From positions 1-26,473 of the forward strand of contig JBOGVS010000038.1 of NCBI GenBank assembly GCA_050692555.1: a DNA stretch of 26,473 nucleotides. Reading direction: 5' to 3'. The notes under the pieces are model-generated. The model was not told where the DNA came from, made no database searches, and worked only from the letters and a program-made list of their open reading frames with translations. The stretch's first letter is position 1. Each line of letters opens with the position of its first letter. Shown piece after piece: positions 21,160 to 26,473 of the stretch. The position numbers and the translations under genes were made by a program. The DNA is from DAITPV01 sp050692555 (GTDB lineage Bacteria; Actinomycetota; UBA4738; CALAEC01).

Positions 21160-21296
21160 TGATCCCGGGCCACCAGGAGGCACGAGGCGCGTTGTTCGAG
21201 GCGGTCCTGACCATGAGGCCATCCGGGCCCTGGGGAGAACCCTGCAGGGAACCCCGCCCTTTGTCAGGGGCCCTGCAGATCGGGGGGGTGGGGTAG
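21159..21296 (+). CDS. Small ORF spanning the tape measure / tail hub gap (45 aa)
   Basis: ATG 21159 overlaps the tape measure stop (TGATG) and the frame runs to TAG 21294-21296, directly abutting the GTG of the hub gene. The product begins MIPGHQEARGALFEAVLTMR and then is Pro/Gly-rich. Coupling at both ends is the only support. The 23-bp repeat here is read in a different frame from copy A at 6571, which argues that the second half of this ORF is constrained as DNA or RNA, not protein. Confidence 0.35.
   Translation: MIPGHQEARGALFEAVLTMRPSGPWGEPCREPRPLSGALQIGGVG
21240..21262 (+). repeat. 23-bp exact direct repeat, copy B
   Basis: This is identical to 6571-6593. It is followed at 21278-21288 by GATCGGGGGGG, also present after copy A. 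It lies 35 bases before the hub GTG 21297. Confidence 0.9.
21242..21278 (+). promoter_or_regulatory. Strong RNA hairpin upstream of the tail hub gene
   Basis: CTGCAGGG (21242-21249) pairs perfectly with CCCTGCAG (21271-21278). After an AA bulge, CCCC (21252-21255) pairs with GGGG (21267-21270), leaving an 11-base loop. Seven G bases follow instead of T, so it is not a classical terminator. It may control hub translation or processing of the transcript. Confidence 0.55.
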
Positions 21297-23201
21297 GTGG
21301 CCAGGCCCACGGTCACCGTCGACGTCGCCTTCGGCAAGGACCCCCTGGCCACCCCGGGGGTGAACGACTGGACGGATATCACGTCCTACGTCCGGGAGCT
21401 CCGGATCAAGCAGGGCCGGTCCCACGAGCTCTCGCGTTCGGAAGCCGGCACCGCCGAGCTCCAGCTGGCCAACCTCGACCGCAGGTTCGACCCTTCGAAC
21501 GCCGCCTCCCCGTACTCCCCGAACCTGCTGCCGATGAAGCGGATCCGTGTCCGGGCCGCCCACCAGCAGAGCACCCGGACCTTGTTCACCGGGTTCGTCG
21601 ACGGGTGGCCCCAGACCTATCCGCCGCGGCCCATCAAGGATGTCGGGGACGCCGAGGTCACTATCCGGGCGACGGACGCGTTCAAGGTCCTCAATCAGTA
21701 CGAGCTGGTCCCCTACTCCAACGCCATCCTGTCCGACGCGCCGGTGGTCTACTGGCCGTTCAACGAGCCGAACACCGGGACCTTCTACGAGACCTACTTC
21801 GACCAGCTCACTCCCCAGCTGGGCTCGATCAGTGACATCAAGCTCTTCCTCTCGGGGATCGGCAAGCCCGCGATCTTCGGGCGTCCCGGGCCACTCATCG
21901 GGGGGGCCACGGCTCTGGGGTTCATCGGCGACCAGACCGTGTTCGTGACCATCGACGGGGACGGCTCACCCGACGCTTTGAACCACCGGGGCAGCATGAC
22001 GATCGAGTGCTGGGTGCGGATCCGGAACCCGCTCTGGACAGTGGCCTCGCTCCTCGGCGACGGCGGGTACTTCTGGGACCTGAGCATGACCGACACCCGG
22101 AAGCTCCAGTTCTTCCAGTTCAACGGGCTCGGCCCCTTCGGGTTCGAGGGCTACCAGTCGCCGTTCACCGTCCCCGCGGACACCTGGACCCACGTGGCGG
22201 TCACCCGGGACGTCGATCGCCGCGAGCTGCGGTGGTTCCTCAACGGCGTCGAGCAGTCCCCCCGCCAGCCGTTCGCCGGTCCGCCGCTCGAGGTCATGGC
22301 CGGGGGGAACTTCAAGCTGGCCAACACCCACGACTGGGACCTGGCCCACGTGGCGGTGTTCTACGAGGCCCTTCCCCCTGAACGGATCGCCCAGCACTAC
22401 GCCTCGAAGTTCGACCAGTTCGAGCCGATGGCCACCGGCGCCTACCTCGGCGCGATCCTCGACTCGATCGGGTGGCCGGCCGGCGAGCGCCAGATCGACA
22501 CGGGGAACAGCACGATCAAGGCCACGCCCGCCGGGAACGCGCTCGACAACCTGCTATCGGCGGCGGAGGACTCTGAGGGCGGCATCTTCCAGGTGATCGG
22601 CGACGGCAAGCTGCTCTTTCACGAGCGCCACGCCCTGTGGAAATCGCCCCACACGACATCGCAGGCGACGTTCGGGGATTCCGGCGCCGAGCTCCCCTAC
22701 GCCGACATCTCGAACCTGGAGTACGACGACAAGGACCTGTTCCCCCGGGTTCGGGTGGAGCACGAGGACGGCCGCGCCGCCGAGGCCTCCAACGCAACAG
22801 CGGTGACGAAGTACGGGCCCCGGACGCTCAGCCGGTCGGGGGTGAAGGTGGCCAGCTACGGCGAGCTCATCGACGCCGCGAACTACTGGGTGAAGCGGTA
22901 CAAGACGCCGCTCAAGCGGATCGCGGAGCTATCTCTCATCGGAGCGGGGGATGACGACGTGTGGGCGCAGATCCTGGACGCGGACACCCACCACCGCCGG
23001 ATCACCGTTCGGAAGCGTCCTCCCGGCGGCGGGGCGGTCATCGAGCTCGTGTGCCACATCGAAGGTCTGGAGCACGTCGTGATCCCCCCGGCAAGATGGA
23101 CCACGAAGCTCCACCTGGTCCCCGCGGACCCGGAGCAGTTCTGGCTCCTCGGCGACTCGACATATGGGGTCCTGGGGACGTCGACGAGGTTGGGGTGGTG
23201 A
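21297..23201 (+). CDS. Tail hub/minor tail protein with inserted LamG-like domain
   Basis: A 634-residue protein, GTG 21297. Residues 1-145 look like the siphovirus hub fold (VTVDVAFGKDPL...WTDITSYVRELRIKQGRSHELSRSEAGTAELQLANLDRRFDPSNA...MKRIRVRA). Residues about 149-370 form a concanavalin/LamG domain: PVVYWPFNEPNTGTFYET, HRGSMTIECWVRIRNPLW, TWTHVAVTRDVDRRELRWFLNGVEQ, LAHVAVFYEALPPERIAQHY. Residues 380-634 return to hub-type sequence (LLSAAEDSEGGIFQVIGDGKLLFHERH, DDKDLFPRVRVEHEDG). The hub ends the tube; the LamG insert probably binds carbohydrate on the host surface (inference). Confidence 0.8.
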   Translation: MARPTVTVDVAFGKDPLATPGVNDWTDITSYVRELRIKQGRSHELSRSEAGTAELQLANLDRRFDPSNAASPYSPNLLPMKRIRVRAAHQQSTRTLFTGFVDGWPQTYPPRPIKDVGDAEVTIRATDAFKVLNQYELVPYSNAILSDAPVVYWPFNEPNTGTFYETYFDQLTPQLGSISDIKLFLSGIGKPAIFGRPGPLIGGATALGFIGDQTVFVTIDGDGSPDALNHRGSMTIECWVRIRNPLWTVASLLGDGGYFWDLSMTDTRKLQFFQFNGLGPFGFEGYQSPFTVPADTWTHVAVTRDVDRRELRWFLNGVEQSPRQPFAGPPLEVMAGGNFKLANTHDWDLAHVAVFYEALPPERIAQHYASKFDQFEPMATGAYLGAILDSIGWPAGERQIDTGNSTIKATPAGNALDNLLSAAEDSEGGIFQVIGDGKLLFHERHALWKSPHTTSQATFGDSGAELPYADISNLEYDDKDLFPRVRVEHEDGRAAEASNATAVTKYGPRTLSRSGVKVASYGELIDAANYWVKRYKTPLKRIAELSLIGAGDDDVWAQILDADTHHRRITVRKRPPGGGAVIELVCHIEGLEHVVIPPARWTTKLHLVPADPEQFWLLGDSTYGVLGTSTRLGW

Positions 23202-23809
23202 GCGTGCTCAAGACGGCGGAGTCAGAGTTCATCCCGGAGGGCGGCCTCACCGTCCCCGAGCAGATCGTCGAGCAGTTCTGGCCCCACGACCGGGCCCCGT
23301 ATCGTCGTCCCGAAGGGCTGGCCGCCGTCGAGGCCGTCGCGGAGGTCAACCACGGACGGTGGATTGTGCCGTGTCCCTTCTGCCCTGGCGGCCAGTTCGC
23401 CAGCGCCGGCGACCACCGGTTCTTCTGTATCGAGTGCTTGCACCAGGGCAGCGCCGCGGAGGGCCGGTGGATCCCGGTGCGCTGGCCCACCGACGCGGAC
23501 CGGGCCCAGGTCGAGGAGGCCCTGACGGCGCGTCCCAATCCCCGCACCCGGAACTGGATCCCCGCGCTCGAGGCCCCGGGCACCCTGGAGAAGGAGAACC
23601 AGCTGCATGAGCTCCTGGACCAGCTCCCCGTCGCCGCTCGAGGAACGGCGGCGACTGAGGACGACGAGGTCGAGCAGGCCCTCCGGGCCCAGGTCGAGGA
23701 TCTGCGCGCCGAGGTCCCAGACCAGCAGCCGAGGATCGCGAAGCAGGAGCCTCCCCCCGATCCGCCTCAGATGGCGGATCCCCGGAAGCAGAGGGAGGCG
23801 AAGGCCTGA
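23198..23809 (+). CDS. Zinc-ribbon protein downstream of tail hub
   Basis: A 203-residue protein, GTG 23198 overlapping the hub TGA. Residues 1-45 are a mixed segment (EFIPEGGLTVPEQIVEQFWPHDRAPYRRPEG). A four-Cys ribbon follows (IVPCPFCPGGQFASAGDHRFFCIECLHQG), then RWIPVRWPTDADRAQVEEALTARPNPRTRNWIP and a long acidic/Pro-rich helical tail. The same combination of ribbon plus 'RPxPxxRnWxP' is known to me from tail regions of actinophages, without function. The stop overlaps the next ATG (TGATG). Confidence 0.7.
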   Translation: MSVLKTAESEFIPEGGLTVPEQIVEQFWPHDRAPYRRPEGLAAVEAVAEVNHGRWIVPCPFCPGGQFASAGDHRFFCIECLHQGSAAEGRWIPVRWPTDADRAQVEEALTARPNPRTRNWIPALEAPGTLEKENQLHELLDQLPVAARGTAATEDDEVEQALRAQVEDLRAEVPDQQPRIAKQEPPPDPPQMADPRKQREAKA

Positions 23810-24318
23810 TGGCCTGGACCGCTCCCAGAACCTGGGTCACTTCCGAAGTGGTCACGGCCTCGGTGATGAACACCCACGTCCGGGACAACGAAACGTTCCT
23901 GCGCGGTGGCCACGGCTGCCGGGCCTACCGGGGCGCCGCGGGAAACATTAACAACTCGACCGACACTACCATCGGGTTTGAGTCCGAGAGCCACGACACC
24001 GACGGATACCACGACCCCATCACCAACACCGGCCGATTCACCATCCCCTCGACCCTGGCCGGCTATTACGACATCTATGCCCAGTATCTCTTGGCGACCG
24101 CGTCGGGGAGCCGGATCGCCCGGATCCGCTTGGACGGCTCGACGACCCTGGCCGAACAGCAAACCGCCGCCCAGTTTGGAGCGCAAGTATTCACCACCGA
24201 GTACCTAACCGCCGGCCAGTATGTCGAGCTCCAGGTCTGGCAGAACAGCGGGGGGGGGCTGGCTCTCCTCACCGGGCGCCAGTACACGTTCATGCAGCTG
24301 ATGCTCCGCGGCAACTGA
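23809..24318 (+). CDS. C1q-like candidate receptor-binding/tail protein
   Basis: A 169-residue protein. The start MAWTAPRTWVTSEVVTASVMNTHVRDNETFL is a common opening of phage structural and tail proteins. From about residue 37 the sequence has the beta-strand rhythm of a C1q/TNF-like jelly roll: CRAYRGAAGNINNSTDTTIGF, TNTGRFTIPSTLAGYYDIYAQYLL, RIARIRLDGSTTLAEQQTA, YLTAGQYVELQVWQNSGGGLALL, YTFMQLMLRG. Such trimeric domains often bind host surface ligands. The DNA of this domain (about 23940-24240) is visibly richer in A/T-ending codons than its neighbours, in line with a separately acquired adhesin module. Confidence 0.75.
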   Translation: MAWTAPRTWVTSEVVTASVMNTHVRDNETFLRGGHGCRAYRGAAGNINNSTDTTIGFESESHDTDGYHDPITNTGRFTIPSTLAGYYDIYAQYLLATASGSRIARIRLDGSTTLAEQQTAAQFGAQVFTTEYLTAGQYVELQVWQNSGGGLALLTGRQYTFMQLMLRGN

Positions 24319-24323
24319 ACCGC

Positions 24324-24354
24324 GTGACCCGTCGGGGATTCTCAACCCCCGATG
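24324..24354 (+). promoter_or_regulatory. GTGAC start-associated element (copy 6) with start-proximal hairpin
   Basis: GTGAC 24324 is followed by 8 bases, GATTCT 24337-24342, 9 bases and then ATG 24352. TCGGGG (24332-24337) can pair with CCCCGA (24347-24352) across nine bases, so the hairpin reaches the A of the start codon. If transcribed from upstream, this would hide the start. It also could act as a weak terminator for the C1q gene. Confidence 0.35.
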
Positions 24355-24537
24355 GCGACCGACGAAGAGGCACGCCGGGAGCGCGAAGACGCTGAGGAGC
24401 GCGGCCGGGACCTCAAGCCCGACCGATCCCCCGAGGCCAGGCTGTCTGGCGATCTTTCGGACGAGGACCCCGAGGGCCGCGAGGAACGCTCCCCACCCCC
24501 TCCGACCTACGACGTCGGCGAGGACGGCGAGGATTGA
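24352..24537 (+). CDS. Small charged, disordered protein before the endolysin
   Basis: A 61-residue protein, ATG 24352. It is mostly Glu, Asp, Arg and Pro (DEEARREREDAEERGRDLKP ... PPPPTYDVGEDGED) and has no predicted fold or known family. Its TGA overlaps the amidase ATG (TGATG), which supports translation. No Shine-Dalgarno is visible. Confidence 0.55.
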   Translation: MATDEEARREREDAEERGRDLKPDRSPEARLSGDLSDEDPEGREERSPPPPTYDVGEDGED

Positions 24538-25124
24538 TGGCCGGGCCACTGGTCGGTCTCGGCCGGAGGTTCAAGCGAGCCGGCCTGGACGTCGTGGCTG
24601 TCGATGGGTGGCGGGAGCGCGGGTACGACGACTTCGACCCCCGGGGCACAGTGTTCCATCACACTGCCTCGAACCGCCATTCGGGCCCTGCTCCCTCGCT
24701 CGGGATCGTGACGCACGGCCGAGCCGGGATCCCCGGCCCACTGTGCAACATCCTCATCGCCCGTAATGGGAAGATCTTCCTGGTCGCCGGCGGCAAGGCG
24801 AACCATGCCGGGCTCGGTGGTCCCCTCCGGGGAATCCCCAGGGACTCGGCCAATCGCTACACGGTTGGCTTCGAGGTCGAGAATGACGGGGTCGGTGAGC
24901 GATGGTCCCGCGAGCTCATCCGAGCCTGCGACCTTGCGTTCGCCATCACCCTCGAGTTCGTCAAGGAGCGCGCTGGGCGACACTTCGGTCACAAGGAATG
25001 GGCACCCGATCGGAAGATCGACCCGGCCCGCCTCGACATGGACGACGATCGCCGGCGTGTCCGCAGGCTTCTCCGCGGCCTGGACCGCGAGAAGAAGCGA
25101 CGCCGGCCCAAGGGCCACCGCTGA
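24537..25124 (+). CDS. Endolysin: N-acetylmuramoyl-L-alanine amidase (Amidase_2)
   Basis: A 195-residue protein starting at ATG 24537. It has the Amidase_2/PGRP pattern: TVFHHTAS with zinc ligand His41, NILIARNGKIFLVAGGKANHAG, YTVGFEVEN with Glu113, and FGHKEWAPDRKIDPARLDMDD with His152, Lys160 and Asp163 as the remaining zinc/catalytic positions. It cuts the bond between MurNAc and the peptide stem to free progeny. A basic C-terminus (RRLLRGLDREKKRRRPKGHR) may bind the cell wall. There is no signal peptide, so a holin is needed; candidates follow immediately. Confidence 0.9.
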   Translation: MAGPLVGLGRRFKRAGLDVVAVDGWRERGYDDFDPRGTVFHHTASNRHSGPAPSLGIVTHGRAGIPGPLCNILIARNGKIFLVAGGKANHAGLGGPLRGIPRDSANRYTVGFEVENDGVGERWSRELIRACDLAFAITLEFVKERAGRHFGHKEWAPDRKIDPARLDMDDDRRRVRRLLRGLDREKKRRRPKGHR

Positions 25125-25134
25125 AAGCGACGAG

Positions 25135-25398
25135 GTGGGCGAGGGAGTACTGATCGCGTTGATCACGACCGTTCCGGCGACAATCGCTGCTCTGGCCGCT
25201 CTGATCTCGGCCAGGAACAAGCGGCGGCTCGACACGGGGAACGGGAAGACGATCGGCCAGGCCGTCGCGGCCATCGACGAGCGCCTGGAACGGATGGAGG
25301 GAGTCCAGGACGAGGTCAAGCAGGACGTTCGCGAGCTCCGGGGAGAAGTGGCCGACCACGTCGAGGATCGAAGGGCCCACCCCCGCCGGCGCTCGTGA
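25135..25398 (+). CDS. Small membrane protein with coiled coil, holin candidate
   Basis: An 87-residue protein; GTG 25135 ten bases after the amidase stop. Residues 4-26 (GVLIALITTVPATIAALAALISA) form one transmembrane helix. The rest is a basic patch (RNKRRLDTGNG) and a coiled coil (AVAAIDERLERMEGVQDEVKQDVRELRGEV). This layout, 'vPATIAAlaaLisArn', is common in actinophage lysis cassettes and is usually called holin-like. It could instead be a regulator of the true holin. The stop overlaps the next GTG. Confidence 0.65.
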   Translation: MGEGVLIALITTVPATIAALAALISARNKRRLDTGNGKTIGQAVAAIDERLERMEGVQDEVKQDVRELRGEVADHVEDRRAHPRRRS

Positions 25399-25955
25399 TC
25401 GAGTCGTCTGTTCCCCGCTGGATGATGGTGGTCTTCGCCGTCCTGGTGATCGGCATCGGGACCGCTCTGGTGATCGTCTCGAACCAGGTGGGCAGCACCC
25501 TAGCGGCGATCGAGGCCAACCAGGGAGCCCTCGAAGAGGCCCAGGGCTCGCTCGACGACACCCAGGAACAGCTCGGCGAAGTGGGCTCAGCCCTGGGGAC
25601 CGTCGAGGGCCAGATCATTCGCCGCTTCGCCAATTACATCCAGCGTCTTGAGCGAAAGCTCCGGGCGAGCGGTGAGTCGGTGCCCCAGGGCGGTCTCGCG
25701 CCACTGGGAGGGTCCGCCGGCGGGAGCTCCCCCGGGTCGAACAAGGGGGGCCAGAAGGACGGGGGCAAGGGCGGCACCGACAACGGGACCGATGCCCCGC
25801 CGAGTGGTGGAGAGGCACCCGGGGGCGGAGGCGGCGGAGGGGGAGAGGAACCGGGCGACCCCCCTCCTCCCCCGCCCGGCTCGGTCATCGAAGCGGTCTG
25901 TGAGAGGTTGCCCCAGGTATGTGAGGCGCTTCCCGACGAGAGGAGGACAGGATGA
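25395..25955 (+). CDS. Membrane-anchored coiled-coil protein with Gly/Pro-rich stalk
   Basis: A 186-residue protein, GTG 25395 overlapping the previous TGA. Residues 9-31 (WMMVVFAVLVIGIGTALVIV) form a transmembrane helix. Residues 35-95 form a coiled coil (LAAIEANQGALEEAQGSLDD...IIRRFANYIQRLERKLRA). Residues about 98-160 are a Gly/Ser/Pro stalk (GGSAGGSSPGSNKGGQKDGG, then G and P runs). The end SVIEAVCERLPQVCEAL has two Cys. I know no family. In lysis position it could tether or span the envelope, or control the holin. Confidence 0.65.
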   Translation: MIESSVPRWMMVVFAVLVIGIGTALVIVSNQVGSTLAAIEANQGALEEAQGSLDDTQEQLGEVGSALGTVEGQIIRRFANYIQRLERKLRASGESVPQGGLAPLGGSAGGSSPGSNKGGQKDGGKGGTDNGTDAPPSGGEAPGGGGGGGGEEPGDPPPPPPGSVIEAVCERLPQVCEALPDERRTG

Positions 25956-26182
25956 ACATCTGGAACGAGGAGCCGGTGGCCCTGGTCGAGGCCGCCAAGG
26001 TCCTCGTGGCCGACGTGGTCGCGGCCCTGATCGGCTTCGGGGTCCTGGACTGGACCCCGGAACAGGTGGGATATGCCATGGGGGCGCTGAGCAGCCTGCT
26101 CGGCGTGTTCACCCTTCTGGTGGTGCGGAACCAGGTCACCCCGACGTGGAAGGTCGAGAGCTACAAGCCGGAGCAGCCCTGA
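25952..26182 (+). CDS. Two-helix membrane protein, probable holin
   Basis: A 76-residue protein, ATG 25952 overlapping the previous TGA. It has two hydrophobic helices, VEAAKVLVADVVAALIGFGVL and GYAMGALSSLLGVFTLLVVRN, joined by DWTPEQV, and ends VVRNQVTPTWKVESYKPEQP. The '(E)P...A.....GFG.L...EQ...........R..VTP' pattern is widespread in actinophage lysis regions, and the proteins have holin size and topology. Of the three membrane proteins here this has the most holin-like form; function is inferred. Confidence 0.7.
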   Translation: MNIWNEEPVALVEAAKVLVADVVAALIGFGVLDWTPEQVGYAMGALSSLLGVFTLLVVRNQVTPTWKVESYKPEQP

Positions 26183-26442
26183 TGGATCCGATCCCGGTCC
26201 TCGATCAGGGCGGAGAAGGGCCCCCGGTGCGTCGCGACGTCCGGCGGGAGATCGAGGGAGCGCTCGAGCCCCTGCCGCAACGGGTCCAGGAGGCCATCCT
26301 GGACATCTACGACGGGGCCGTGGAGGACTCCCGTCGGCGCCACCCGGCCAGGGGAACGCTTCGGATGGAGCGGGCGAAGGACGTGCTCAGGCAGTTCGCG
26401 TTCGACCTCCGGGACACCCCGCTCGAGGCCAACTGGGGCTGA
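26182..26442 (+). CDS. Hypothetical protein at the end of the late operon (86 aa)
   Basis: ATG 26182 overlaps the holin-candidate stop (TGATG). The protein is mostly helical: PPVRRDVRREIEGALEPLPQRVQEAILDIYDGAVEDSRRRHPARGTLRMERAKDVLRQFAFDLRDTPLEANWG. I recognise no family. It is the last gene before a terminator-like hairpin, so it belongs to the late transcript. Confidence 0.6.
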   Translation: MDPIPVLDQGGEGPPVRRDVRREIEGALEPLPQRVQEAILDIYDGAVEDSRRRHPARGTLRMERAKDVLRQFAFDLRDTPLEANWG

Positions 26443-26448
26443 GGGCCA

Positions 26449-26473
26449 CCCGGCGGAATAAGCCGGGAATATT
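26449..26473 (+). terminator. Terminator-like hairpin at the window end
   Basis: CCCGGC (26449-26454) pairs with GCCGGG (26462-26467) across a seven-base loop, and the AT-rich AATATT follows. It starts seven bases after the last stop codon. The window ends here, so the tail of the signal cannot be judged. Confidence 0.55.

Noticed and set aside
19387..21222. 611-residue open frame on the - strand
   Set aside because: It is antisense to the tape measure, with a low-complexity His/Asp/Gly/Pro sequence and no start context. It is a shadow.
1..26473. CRISPR array, tRNA gene, insertion sequence, integrase or att site
   Set aside because: No spaced direct repeats, cloverleaf, transposase or recombinase were seen. 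The 20-residue array is coding, and the 23-bp pair is internal to the phage genes with no integrase nearby.

Overview
This window is the packaging, structural and lysis part of a siphovirus-type tailed-phage genome, either a free phage or a prophage. Every gene I can support lies on the + strand. The DNA is GC-rich (about two thirds G+C by eye, not computed). GTG starts and TGA stops dominate, and most neighbours are joined by 1-4 base stop/start overlaps (GTGA, ATGA, TGATG). This style suggests a high-GC host, most plausibly an actinobacterium, but nothing in the window fixes the host. I see no integrase, repressor, replication gene, tRNA, insertion sequence or CRISPR array.

Left arm (1-3763). 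This holds the tail end of a pentapeptide-repeat protein, a RusA-like Holliday-junction resolvase, and a run of small Cys-rich nucleic-acid-type proteins: a Myb/SANT-like protein with a zinc ribbon, two HNH endonucleases and a zinc-knuckle protein. It also holds a secreted lytic-transglycosylase-like protein, a truncated third HNH gene and a DUF6527-like protein.

Packaging and head (3760-12502). The order is P27-type small terminase, a small unknown protein, large terminase, a small membrane protein, a zinc-finger protein, HK97-type portal, a zinc-ribbon protein, a 41-residue basic protein, prohead protease, major capsid protein, a coiled-coil protein and a putative head-tail connector.

Neck and tail (12589-24318). 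This has several small neck genes, a tail-terminator-like protein, and a 668-residue protein that joins a beta-rich domain, fourteen 20-residue repeats and a second tail-terminator-like domain. Then come the tail tube protein, two tail-assembly chaperone frames apparently joined by a -1 frameshift, an HK97 gp10-like protein, the tape measure, a tail hub with an inserted LamG domain, a zinc-ribbon protein and a C1q-like candidate receptor-binding protein.

Lysis and end (24352-26473). This has an acidic small protein, an Amidase_2 endolysin, two or three small membrane proteins that include the likely holin, a final small ORF and a terminator-like hairpin at the edge.

Three signals go beyond ordinary phage annotation. 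First, starts that lack a Shine-Dalgarno sequence tend to have GTGAC 26-28 bases upstream, often with a -10-like hexamer in between, which suggests internal leaderless promoters. Second, a tail-terminator domain is duplicated and fused to a 20-residue repeat array. Third, a 23-bp exact repeat sits just upstream of both the portal gene and the tail-hub gene, and the second copy forms a strong hairpin.
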